Shown: in pieces, positions 43,982 to 54,634 of the stretch
Layout: each line of letters opens with the position of its first letter
How positions within the stretch are numbered: the first letter of the stretch is position 1
Assembly (NCBI GenBank): GCA_033398695.1
Contig: CM065803.1
Location: 100,676,001-100,740,000, forward strand
Source of the DNA: Orobanche coerulescens
Lineage: Eukaryota; Streptophyta; Magnoliopsida; Lamiales; Orobanchaceae
DNA: 64,000 bases
Reading direction: 5' to 3'
Translations under genes and position numbers: made by a program
The notes under the pieces: model-generated
What the model was told of the DNA's origin: nothing
Database searches by the model: none
What the model saw: the letters and a program-made list of their open reading frames with translations, nothing else

Positions 43982-44687
43982 TGTAATATCCGCATTTTTC
44001 TTTCCCTTGTATTTTCATTTCGGTGTATTTCTCGATCGTAGTGACCCCGTGTACCCTTCAGTGTATCTTTCCCGTCATCTATTGACCTGATTCTCGTTAT
44101 TGTTGTACGGAACTGCTGTTTCGGGGTTGCCATGGATCCATTTTATGTTTTGATGCGTTTTGAGATGTTCCATTTGATGTTTCGTTCATATTCCGGTGTT
44201 TTGGACCGTTTATATTCCGTATCTAGCTCACGCTAAATTTTCTGCATAGTGCACGCTATAGGTCCCTTAGTAGCACACGCTACGTTTACTTCGTAGTGCG
44301 CGCTAGCGAGTTAGCCCTGGGAGTGGCAGTTCTGTTCCCAGCCCTCTGGACTATCGGATTAGCGCACGCTACTTTGTCTAGCGCACGCTAATATCGGGAG
44401 ACTAGCGCACGTTAAGTTGTTCGGTAGCGCGCGCTAGCGTGATCGGCCCAAGATCGACAGCTTTACTATCGAACTCGGTCAGCGCTCGTAGCGCACGCTA
44501 CGTTTGTACGATAGCGCACGCTAACGGGTCAGGTGAGTTTTGGGCAGTTAGCTTCTGGACTCGGCTGATGTCCAGGTAGCGCACGCTATTGGTCGATAGC
44601 GCGCGCTACCGAGAAGTTATTAGCGCACGCTACGTTTCGAGTAGCGCACGCTAACGGCCAGGAATCTGGCTACTGGATTGGGACGCT
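43982..44687 (+). repeat. Fragment F: 5' part of a Ty3 LTR, head-to-head with LTR C
   Basis: Starts TGTAATATCCGC in plus orientation, related to but distinct from LTR C, and ends after its palindrome array at a join with the oppositely oriented piece of LTR C (shared acg at the junction). No TATA or 3' end is present. It replaces the missing gag-RT region of C. Confidence 0.85.
44224..44653 (+). promoter_or_regulatory. TAGCGCACGCTA palindrome array in fragment F
   Basis: Fourteen words start at 44224, 44247, 44271, 44294; 44360, 44379, 44403, 44425; 44489, 44512; 44577, 44597, 44621, 44642. The 4-4-2-4 grouping with ~65-bp gaps equals the first four groups of LTR A in its own direction. Confidence 0.92.
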
Positions 44688-45119
44688 AAAGGACTCGAGG
44701 CGACGAACTTAAGTGTTGAAGGAAAACATATTCCCAACTACCCAAAGGTTCGGAAAAATAACAACAAACGTAATTATCCCAAAACTTTGGGAATTTACAA
44801 AACGGCCCAAAGCATCCGAAATGTACGATACATGGTCGAAACATCAAAAAGAAGCTCACAACACGAATAATAACGTGATATGGATCCTCGGCAACCCCGA
44901 AACGGCGGTTCCGAACGATGACTTACGAGAATACCCGAAATAGCGACGGAAACAACATAAAACACTGAATCGAGTAAAACGAGTCCGAAATAAGCTCGAA
45001 CGACAAAAAGTCCAATATTAAATATCCTCGAAATGTCAATACGGTTACAAGCGAGTTGCCAAAAATGAAAATACACCAAAATGAGAATATCAAGAGAAAG
45101 GAAAAATGCGGATATTACA
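44688..45119 (-). repeat. 5' LTR of element C, surviving outer piece
   Basis: Close match to 14614-15045, with intact terminus (minus TGTAATATCC), followed by TSD acgtc at 45120. Confidence 0.92.
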
Positions 45120-45124
45120 ACGTC

Positions 45125-45411
45125 ATTGCTGACGTCATATATTCGTTGCCGCCTTTTTGACTTTGACTCTTCCCAATGTTCATCTAATTTGAACATCATT
45201 ATGTACGTTAACTTACATTTCTTACGTAAGTTAAATGCCCTATATTAAGTACGTTATTGCTCCTTCTTTACGTACATTAAGCATGTAATTTCCAGCTTTT
45301 TGCACTTCGTCTTCTTCGATGCTTTGCTTCGTCTTTTTGTTGTTTTGTTTTGTGTAACAACTTAATCATAAAAACATTATTAATACATGTATGGAAGAAA
45401 ATGTTCCAGCA
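45125..45411 (-). repeat. 3' LTR of I', right piece
   Basis: Continues 12970 across element C. Minus-strand start TGCTGGAACA, with a polypurine tract (minus aaaagggggagat) at 45412-45425. Contains distal TTACGTAAGTTA-type words. Confidence 0.88.
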
Positions 45412-46332
45412 ATCTCCCCCTTTTTAATGATTACAAAACAACACTTCGTCAATGGCATTTACCTGCAAAAATACAAATATATGTATATGTGTACAGACCA
45501 AAGTTTTCGACTTTGTCCATTTCGTTAGTTTCTTCTCCCATTTCCTTTTCAACTCCTTCTTTCCTTTTCTTTTTCTTTCAACTTCCATTTTTCTTTTTCA
45601 ACTTCAACTTTTCGACTTATCTTCGATTTTTCTCCTCCTTTCAGGGTTTATCCCATTCTCTTTTCTCCCCCTTCTTGTTTTCATCAAAAAGTGTAAAAAA
45701 AAATATAATGATACCAAATATAAAATATGCATGATACCAAATGATGAATATAACTATATGTATGAATAGGGTATAAACTCCCCCTGAAAATATTATCTCC
45801 CCTTATAAAAAATTACTCCCCCTAAGTAAAATATAGTTTGATAAAAAATAATTTTTGGGGATCCAACCGAGAGTTGGTTTTTCATTTGAAACATAGACGA
45901 TATTTGAAATATTTACTCCTTTAGGAACCCAAATATTTTTTATTTTAATCGTCCGTGTTGGGCTTTTGCAATTAGAAATGTGGTGCCCAATTTTCAAACA
46001 TTTGTCACATCGGGGTATTTTTAAATTTAAGGATTCGTTTTTAGAACGAGGTGTGAATCCCAACCCCTATTTATTTAAAGTGAACTTTTGAACCGAGAGC
46101 ATATTTTCAAATTTCTCGTTTCCGAGATAAAATTTCTTTGTTAAAATTTTGAGCTCGGTTTGAATTTTAACAAGATCATCCATTAAAATATTTTCGTTTT
46201 CAAGGCATTTAGAATGATCGATCTCAACAGATTTTCCCTTTTCAAGAATTTTGAAATCTCATTTTCCAAAGATTTATTTTTAAATTGAAGGGATTTAATT
46301 TCGGATAAAGCATTTTGATAGTCCGTATGCAA
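45412..46332 (-). other. Non-coding remainder of I' with second knuckle
   Basis: Counterpart of 10270-11212. A short frame at 45803-46063 encodes CDKCLKIGHHISNC and a WVPKG-like segment. A purine-rich (minus) low-complexity tract is at about 45500-45690. It is separated from gag by stops; the TAG just before the second knuckle region is shared with I. No pol domain. Confidence 0.75.
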
Positions 46333-47236
46333 TCATTCAAATGCTTCAAAAAGTTCGTCGTAAGTATTACTTACTTGGCTTTCGACGTCGCTATCATCGA
46401 ATGAACTTCGGGCCATGAGAGCGAGATTATTTTGATTGATAAAATCATCATCTTCGTCTTCATCGCTCCATGTTACAACGAGGACCTCCTTCTTGGGATT
46501 AGCTCGGCAATTCTTTGCAAAGTGGCCTGGTTTTCCACATAATCGACAAGAGTTATCGAATTTCTTAGATTCGACCGAGATGTCTTTCATTCTCCGGTTT
46601 AATAAGGTTTGAAACTTATTAATATTCTTGGCAAAATATGCCGATTCTGCGTCACTATCATCCGCCGGAATTTCTTCTCTCTTTGACATCTTAGCCTTCA
46701 AGGCTATCGATCTTTCCTTCGGATTCGGTTTGGCATTCCGAGATTTAAGGACAATCTCATAATTTATTAGTGAACCAACAAGGGCACTCAAATCAAGATT
46801 ATTGAGATCTTTCGATTCCATAATCGCCATCACCGTTCCGTCCCATTCAACAGGTAGTGATCTTAAGATTTTCTTGACCTTTTCACTACTTGATAATGGT
46901 TTTCCGAACGAAGCTAGTCCATTGGTGATGACTGAAAATCGGTCGAGCATATTGGTGATGGACTCGTCACCCTTCATCATGAATAGCTCGTAGTCATGGA
47001 GAAGCATATTGATCTTCGTCTCCTTGACTTGAGTTGTCCCTTCGTGTGTGATTTCAAGAACTTTCCATATCTCTTTAGCACTTTCACACGATGAGATTCG
47101 ATTGACCTCTTCCGAATTTAAGGCACAATATAAGAGTTGAGTAGCCTTACAATTTAGATGGTCGTTCTTCCAATCCTCGTCATTATATTCTTCGAAACTT
47201 TTAAGAGATCCGTCAGATTTGATTGGATTTTTCGGG
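46333..47236 (-). pseudogene. I' Gag, N-terminus split by LINE O
   Basis: Same UBN2-type capsid as I, from LGPKNPIKSDG, with a CCHC knuckle CRLCGKPGHFAKNC and an acidic tail. LINE O is inserted in the codons for the IICLGP segment. The upstream part (NRPPFFDG... to IICL) lies at 48069-48170 on the minus strand and, unlike in I, keeps the frame through the T run. The first 17 residues of the present reading frame are read from LINE sequence. Confidence 0.9.
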
Positions 47237-48068
47237 CCAAGACAAACCAAACCAAACCAAACCAAACATACCCAGTATATCCCGCTCATAGCAGGGTCTG
47301 GGGAGGGTAAGATGTACGCAGACCATGCCTCTACTTATTACAGTAGGGAGGCTGTTTCCGTGAAGACCCCTATCTTAGTGCACAGCAGAATATTGAGTGA
47401 TAAATACACAAAAAAAGCATATGATTCTAAAAAGCTCGATACCATACCTGAGCCCATGGCATAATCCACATGGGACTTACCTAAGCGGATTTTGGCTACT
47501 TCACTCCCAATGAACGCTGCTCTAACAGAAGAGAGGTTGGCTCAACGCACAGCTCCCTGTCAAAAATACACCACATGCAAAGACAATAGGATAAAATATA
47601 TAATAAAAGTAAAAAAATACAATGCTCTAGGTCAAAGCTAATCGAGACAACCCAACCCTGAGGCTCTCAACTACATCACCGCTCCCTACAAAAGAATCTA
47701 CAACTCTGATCTGGCGCCTCCAAGCACACCTATCAACAGTCATGGTCTCGGAAAGGTTTAAGGCCTTCAAATCTAATCTCAGCTGCTCCTCCCACGTCCT
47801 CCTAGGTCTGCCTCTCCTCCTCTCCCCGACAACCAATAAACTCTCGACCCTCCTAACCGGAGCAGATGCCAGCCTCCTGCGGACGTGGACAAACCATCTC
47901 AATCTCCCTTCCCTAACTTTCGCTGAAATGGGCGCCACTTCCAGCGCGTTCCTGAAAACCCCGTTCGCGATTCTATCTAACATCGTGCGACTACATGACC
48001 AACGTAACATTCTCATTTCAGCCACTTCCAACTTGATCTCAAGCGACTTATTCATCGCCCAAGACAAA
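47237..48068 (-). mobile_element. LINE O: 5'-truncated RTE-type retrotransposon
   Basis: Body 47247-48058 (about 0.8 kb), flanked by a 10-bp TSD ccaagacaaa (47237-47246 and 48059-48068). On the minus strand it ends with the tail ...gatatactgggtatgtttgg and a (GTTTG)n run. That 3' end is characteristic of plant RTE LINEs. Insertion into gag of I' postdates that element. Confidence 0.88.
47627..48058 (-). pseudogene. RTE LINE reverse-transcriptase C-terminal fragment
   Basis: Encodes the C-terminal region of plant RTE proteins: EVAEMRMLRWSC, DRIANGVFRNALEVAPISAKVREGRLRWFVHV, and GRPRRTWEEQLRLDLKALNL with DRCAWRRQIRV. The RT and endonuclease domains are absent because of 5' truncation. An upstream in-frame ATG at 48079 is in flanking sequence. 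Confidence 0.87.
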
Positions 48069-48246
48069 TGATCTTCCAAATTTCTATATCATAGGCACGA
48101 ATGAAGATCGACATCTTTTTCTTCCACGTCATGAAATTTGCGCCATCAAAAAATGGTGGTCGGTTAAGAGCAAGGCCTTTAACTAGAGCAAATTGGAACA
48201 CCATTGGATCTTCTCCTTGGATGTTAATCCGTGTATTGGAGGTACC

Positions 48247-48258
48247 GCTCCGATACTA
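48247..48258 (-). other. PBS of I' (tRNA-iMet type, mutated)
   Basis: Minus strand TAGTATCGGAGC, one mismatch to TGGTATCGGAGC, two bases from the LTR. Confidence 0.8.
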
Positions 48259-48260
48259 AT

Positions 48261-49300
48261 TGTTGGTGCAAAATCGGAATATGCACCGTTGTGCGGAAGC
48301 GCGAAAATAAAGTGCGAAAATTAAACGACACAAGGATTTATAGAGGTTCGGCTATAATCGATCCTACATCCTCTCTCGATATCTTTTTCTATAGGTTGAA
48401 GATAAAAACCTCTGCACCTCTCTTCTATCGGTCGAGGGATAACCGTTACAATCACGTCTTCTATTGGTCCGTGATAAACCACTTGTACTTGTCTTTGGGT
48501 CTGTCCAAGTTAAACCGTTTTCCTTTTCTATCGGACAAGGAATCAACCGCTCTAGCTCTATATCGGTACTTGATAAACCTGAGTAAGATAGCGATTGCGA
48601 TTCTAATAATGCCAGATCCTTGATCCAAATAACACCAAATCCAATCGTATCTTTTCTTTTACCTCTCGTGTATATATTGAATGTATAAACACTCAAACTA
48701 ACAATATATGCTCAATATTACAACAAGAAGAATATCAATATGAATATCTGATCAATGAGTCGTTTGCTTTGCGTTGTTGTATGGAATAATACCAAGGATA
48801 TGGTATTTATACGCTTCATTAACAAAACTAGCCATTGCCTCTTCAGACTGCATTACGGCCGTTATCTTCCTCACATTACGTACGCTAACATGATTACGTA
48901 CGTTAACCTCTTTCCCTTATGTACGTTAGCAAGTACCAGATTCAGTCTAGTAACATTCGTTTCTTTCCTTACGTACGTTATCAACAACCCATTACATACG
49001 TTAAGTGTACGTCATTGCTGACGTCATATATCCGTTGCCGCCTTTTTGACTTTGACTCTTCCCAACGTTCATCTGATTTGAACACCATTACGTATGTTAA
49101 CTTACATTTCTTACGTAAGTTAAATGCCTTATATTACGTACGTTATTGCTCCTTCATTACGTACGTTAAGCATGCAATTTCCAGCTTTTTGCACTTTGTC
49201 TTCTTCGATGCTTTCCTTCGTCTTTTTGTTGTTTTGTTTTGTGTAACAACTTAATCATCAAAACATTATTAATACATGTATGGAACAAAATGTTCCAACA
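48261..49300 (-). repeat. 5' LTR of I'
   Basis: 1,040 bp, minus strand TGTTGGAACATTTTG...TTGCACCAACA. TATA (minus TATAAATA) at 48804-48811. Confidence 0.92.
48853..49168 (-). promoter_or_regulatory. Palindrome array in copia LTR I'
   Basis: Words start at 48853 (TTACGGCCGTTA), 48876, 48894, 48917; 48969, 48992; 49088, 49111, 49134, 49157. Spacings are 23-18-23, 52, 23, 96, 23-23-23. This equals Ty3 LTR B and K in the proximal group, the 52-bp gap and the distal 23-23-23 ladder. Confidence 0.93.
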
Positions 49301-51549
49301 CTATAGATTCCCATGATGATCCCGTCGGACCAACACATGGTGGACGAACAACTACAATGCACAACTGCATAAAACAACAATACACAAATGCACGATAACA
49401 ACAATACATGAATGTATCACAACATGATCGACACTAAATGATAAAAATGATTAGAGTACTTGCCCGAGTCTTTCGAGAGCAATCTCGATGTCAAAATCAT
49501 CAGTAACAATTTCCTCAATATTCTACAATCCAAAAGTACCACGGACGGTAAATAACTCATATCCTCGCATTTACCACAATGTATCCTCTATACCCAATTA
49601 TACCAATAATGAATGTAAATCATATACATTACGATTTAACTCCCAAAAATCAGAAAACGACATACAATCCAAATCTCCAGAGTTCACAATAATAATCATT
49701 GCTATATGCATTATAAATGAAATGAAACTGAAACCATTCATTAAATATTATAAACTGAGCAAGTAATAACTTGCTCGATACCGACACGACGATGATGAAG
49801 TCGTTACCACTTTACTTGCCTTCGTATACAAGCTCCTCAGTCCCGGACAAAGCAATTCTCGAACATACTCGAACTCGACCGCAACATATTTTTCTAGTCA
49901 ATGATCAATTATCACAACCTATTGAAGTAATCAATAAACAACAATCCGATAACAATCAATAACCGACATAGCCAACCAATCAAACTCAATGGTTCAATGA
50001 TACCTCGATCATATACATAACCAAATAATCCAACTCAACAAATACGAACTCATATCTACAATATAAACCGCAACTCGATGATCATAATTAACAATCAATA
50101 TAACCGATCAACAAACCCAACGGTTCCACAATATCCCGATTAAACACAAATTCGAACAACCCAAATCAATTAATCACGAATCCATAACCATAATACGATT
50201 CCATAATCTAATAATCATATCAACGATCAACTCATCCCAATAACAAGGATTACATAACATACTCTATTCTGAATTCTACCTCCTAGATGAATTAACAAGA
50301 TTCCTCCTTGTTCATAATTGTAAATTCATGGTAAAATAATATGACCGTCATAATCGACAATTCGAACTATCCAAATAGTTCAATACCATTGACAATCATG
50401 TTCTAAGATTAACCATAATCTTTCCGGATTCATCCTCATTATTATGATTCATATTTCATCAAGAACATATGAAATCAACTACTACAATCAACATAATATT
50501 AGTTTTAATTATCAAATTCATGTTTATAATAAAAACCATTATATATCCTATCACATATTCCTCTTTGATGTGATATATACCAAGAACACCAAGAACACCT
50601 TGACTCCATAATCATGTTCATAACAAACAACATATTGAAGACATATATCATCATATTCTTAAACATACAATTCACATAATCTAAAGAATCACAACAACAA
50701 CACCATAATCATCATCACATGAAGAAAATATCAACAACAACATCAAAATCCAAATTAAAGAGAGGAGTTATCCAACATACCTCTTGAAGAAGAACCATAA
50801 CAATCAAACACTTCAAGAAACATCAAGGATTCCAAACCTCAAGCTTTTAATCAAACCATCAAGGTCTCAACCAAGGTAGAAGGGTCTGGAATAGGCTTAG
50901 AAGTGAAGAGGGACGAAGTTTGGGAGGAAGATATATGTTTCTTCTCATGAAGAAATGAAAGACCGATCCTTATTTTATAACCTGCACAGATCGTTACGTA
51001 CGTTAACACCCAACACTAACATACGTAAGACCTACTAACGTACGCTACATGTCCTACATAGCGTACGTAATCAGCATCCAGAGCTCACTGCCTCATTTCG
51101 TTCGATGCCTTACGTACGTAAGGCCCATGCCATAGCGTACGTAATATTGTCGTTGACTTGCTACAGTAATATACCCATTTAACGTACGTAATGAGCAATT
51201 TGTTGCATACGTTAACCTCTTCGTTGACTTGTCTTTTCGCATGCCAGCCGAAAGTTGCCGACCACGGGACCCACTTGTCGGACACAGCCTGATCCTGTTC
51301 GATTCTCTTCATAACATATGTTATGTACTCTATTTAACGTACGTTACGCTTGCATATTTACGTACGTAATCTCCTACGCTTAACGTACATAATGGCTTTT
51401 ACACTTAGCCATTTACAACTGCTCCTGCATGTCGTCTCAATATACCGAATACGTATACACGACATACTGAATACTATACTTGTCCCACTAACATTCTCAT
51501 ACGATAAGCCTGATACATGATATCCTGAAATATAATTGTCGACCAATTA
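49301..51549 (-). repeat. Element K: Ty3 LTR fragment
   Basis: Minus-strand LTR lacking both ends: cut at 51549 by the LTR of N and at 49301 by I'. It has an array, a TATA (minus TATAAAATA, 50971-50979) and, near 49310-49335, a GTTGGTCCGACGGGATCATC segment as in LTR B. The rest (49340-50940) is AT-rich with no gene seen. Confidence 0.78.
50994..51392 (-). promoter_or_regulatory. Palindrome array in LTR K
   Basis: Words start at 50994, 51017, 51036, 51059; 51110, 51133; 51180, 51203; 51312 (degenerate), 51335, 51358, 51381. Spacings are 23-19-23, 51, 23, 47, 23, 109, 23-23-23. The first word lies 14 bp from the TATA. Confidence 0.92.
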
Positions 51550-52789
51550 TGTCACACCCCCACACCGGGGTTGGACGAGAACGCGACAGTTAACGTAATA
51601 AATAATATTTGTGATAATACATTCCATTAAAGCATACATATGCCAGATCTCAGCCCGGTGAACTAAGACTGGTTATTCCATAGAAAAGATATATTCAAGA
51701 GTACAACAGAATTATTACATCAAGTGCAAAAGAGTACATCGGAAACCAAAATACATTTTGACAAGGGAATAAAAAGAAGCGTTAAAGCAGCATCCTAATT
51801 CCTACGTCTTGGCAATACTTTGAGGACGGTCTTCAGTAGTCATCAACATCTGTCTCATCTTCTTCTTGGTTCTCTTCATCTAGTGGGTTTTTAGAAAATA
51901 ATTCAAAATGGGGTGAGAATAATAGATTCTCAGTGAGTTGGGGTTTGATATTTAATGAGTTTATTAGTTAATAAATATTATGTTTCTCCCACTTTTAAAA
52001 AATAGTGTTGTTTAAAAATTGGTGCAAGTTTTCAAAAAGAATATTATGAATTATGACATGAATGTACAGTCAATCTCCGTAGATTGCGGTTGAGTATGAA
52101 GAATGCACGGCGTCGAGCGCCCAATGAGTATTTAGCTTTGGGAGGTCGTCTACATGACTAATCCCTTAGCCTCCTTATAACGTCTTAGACCGTTATCAGT
52201 GTTTGACCTTTGACTATCGCCACGACCTTTGGTTTGATAACCGTAGCCTTGGGCGTTTGTCGGACCATCACTATAACATTGGCCTTTGAGCTTTATCGCT
52301 CTCACGCTTGGTGACGTGCTGACTTATCTGTTATCTGGGCTCGATATGTCCTTAGCTTGGGTCTATGCCCATATCATATCATAATCGCGACTATACCCGA
52401 ATTCTACGACCCAGTCACCTTAGGATCACTCCGTCCTTCGGCTTCAAGGGAAAATGATACGACAGTCGCTTTGCCTAGAACCGCAACCACACTGCTCGAT
52501 TCATGACTTAGACTAGCCGCCCGTCATGCATATAAATAGAAAAAGGGACGCTAGAGGTACTTGTACGGACTATAGTGGTGGCTCCTGCCCGAAGGTCTTA
52601 GCACTTAGCTCCGCACAGCACTTACTCCCGATTTCTATTGAATAAAAAATATTGTCGTGATTAACAACGATTATGCATATTGTAAGATATCAATATGATT
52701 ATTTGATAGTAAATGGACTTGGATAAACTAGAGGAATTAGGTCAACCGGTTGATGATTAGATTGTTATTGTGCGAGTCTTAGCATAATC

Positions 52790-53508
52790 TTATAATAAAC
52801 TCATAAACTTGAATAGTTTGGTACAGATTGATTATACGTCCGGAAATTACGAATTTTATTGCAAAAAGTCCGTTATGATATGAGGATTGAAGGTCAGAAG
52901 TCGCATGAAAGTTTTACCTTTCGGAAATTACAATTCTGCCTTTCTGTCTTTTAAGTACTATCATTATTATTTTTACTATAATTGTATGAATTTGGATAAT
53001 TCGGTACAGATTGATTATACGTACGAAAATTACGAAATTTATTGCGAAAAGTCCGCTATAATATGAGGATTGAAAGTCATAATTCGCATGAAAGTTTTAC
53101 CTTTTGTAAATTATAATTCTGCCCTTCCGTCTTTTAAGTATTATCATTATTATTTTTACTATAATTGTATGAATTCGGATAATTCGGTACAGATTGATTA
53201 TACGTCCGAAAATTATGAACTTTATTGTGAAAAGTCCGTTATGATATGAGGATTGAAGGTCAGAAGTTGCATGAAAGTTTTACCTTTCAAAAATTTTAAT
53301 TCTGCCCTTCTGTCTTTTAAGTACTATTATTATTTTTACTAAAATATTATAAATTTGATTAAGTCGGAACGATTTGATTGTACGTCCGAAAATTATGAAC
53401 TTTGTGGCAAAAAGTCCGTTATAATATAAGGTTCTGAGATCAGAAGTTGCATGGAGGTTTTTCCTTCCATAAATTACAATTCTGCCCTGTCGAAATTAAA
53501 GTATTATT
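52790..53508 (-). repeat. ~182-bp tandem repeats in LTR of N
   Basis: Units are marked by ggtacagattgattatacgt at about 52820, 53003 and 53186, and a more diverged unit at 53366 (spacing 183, 183, 180). Each unit holds aaaagtccgttatgatatga and a ttaccttt...ttctgccctt segment. A further diverged unit appears to resume after M at about 60880-61010. Confidence 0.88.
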
Positions 53509-53739
53509 TGTTCCGGGAAATCCTTCCCGTATTGGTGTCTTACCTAATACTGGTTGTAGGGGGATAGAGTTGTGGAAGGTTCTAGACTCTTCCATAAGTA
53601 GTAGGATCCTGTTAGATGTCTTACCTTAACTAGGAATCTTATGTATGGAAAGACTCTCATTGTAATGCCTATATAAAGGCCCCTCTATTCATTGTTATCA
53701 ATACAATTGATTTGTTGTCTTTTACTTTCTCCTCAAACA
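53509..53739 (+). repeat. 5' LTR of M
   Basis: TGTTCCGGGAAATCC...CTCCTCAAACA. It has the TATA-like cctatataaagg at about 53668-53679. Confidence 0.95.
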
Positions 53740-53741
53740 CG

Positions 53742-53752
53742 TTATCAGCACG
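53742..53752 (+). other. PBS of M
   Basis: TTATCAGCACG, two bases after the LTR, the form common in plant Ale-type copia elements. Confidence 0.75.
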
Positions 53753-54634
53753 TAGCTCGAACAGAAAAAAAAAAAAATCGGCCATCAGCCGCCGCCACGC
53801 TGCGCCGCCATTGCCGCCGCCGCCATTACGCCGGCCAACCACTGCTGCCGCCGCCGCCATTGCCCGGCCAACCACTGGCCCGCTGCCGCGCTACTGGCTG
53901 CCCGCCGCCCGCGCCAGCGCTGGATCCAGTAAATATCGCGCAGACCGCGCCGCCGGCCACTTGACGCGCTACCGCCAAAGACTGGCCGCCGCTTGGCCAC
54001 CGGCGATCCAGCCCATGAACATCACCGCCGGACCGCCGCCGCCGACCTCCGCCAACCGCCGCTGCCGCCGGCCAGCTCCAGCCAAGTCCGACCCGGTTCT
54101 GAATCTCGGACCAAAACCCGAACATCAACTTATCTTCGGAAGCCGCCAAAATTGCGCCTCCGGTTTCACGTCGTCGCATCGAGTACCAACCGGTAGATCG
54201 AAGCGCACCACAAATTCAGCACGTGCCTAATTTTATAATTGAGGTAACTATCTGACTTGTCCCTTTTCAATTCTCTCCTTTTTGGGAATTTTTCTTTTGG
54301 GGACATGGGTTCTTGGGTTCTTTATCTCCCACGCTACTTTGCGGTGGATGAGACCGCAAGAGAAGTCGGTATCTCTGCGTGTCGAAGAAAACTGTGTGAC
54401 GGTCCTGGGAGAGTCACGGAATTGTTGAAAGTCGATACTTGTGGTTGTTGCATACACCACGTATCTGGGTGCGATCTGATATCGCCGTTTTTTTGTTGAC
54501 TTTACTAAACAACAATTAAGGGAAGTAAATTGAGTAACGGTTATGTTACACGCTTTTAAAAGCATCGATTATGACCGTTTACATTGTCACTGAAAATCCA
54601 ACAAGAATAACTTCCCCTTGTTTATATCTTGTAG
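53753..54634 (+). other. GC-rich leader of M
   Basis: About 880 bp between PBS and gag. The part at 53785-54110 is very GC-rich, with repeated gccgcc. It is open in several frames on both strands (for example a Pro/Ala-rich frame ending at 54230), as expected of composition bias, so coding is not claimed. A structured packaging leader is one possibility. Confidence 0.6.

Larger units (their letters stand above)
12971..45119 (-). mobile_element. Element C: Ty3/gypsy retrotransposon, interrupted and deleted
   Basis: 3' LTR 12971-15045, pol C-terminal half 15056-16542, element D insertion, pol RNase H part 43486-43981, LTR fragment F, then the remaining piece of its own 5' LTR (44688-45119). 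TSD acgtc at 12966-12970 and 45120-45124. Gag, protease, most of RT and the PBS side of the 5' LTR are missing. Confidence 0.9.
12243..49300 (-). mobile_element. Element I': gag-only copia, host of the central nest
   Basis: Minus-strand copy of the element I family. 5' LTR 48261-49300, PBS 48247-48258, gag split by LINE O, 3' remainder 45412-46332, 3' LTR split by element C (12247-12970 and 45125-45411). The bases after the right LTR are ctata and those at 12243-12246 are ctat. This fits a TSD and an insertion immediately beside the 3' end of I, with about 30 bp lost from the outer LTR end. Confidence 0.85.

Noticed and set aside
53712..54230. 172-residue Pro/Ala-rich reading frame in the leader of M
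   Set aside because: It begins inside the LTR, and GC-rich sequence is open in several frames on both strands. No domain is recognisable.
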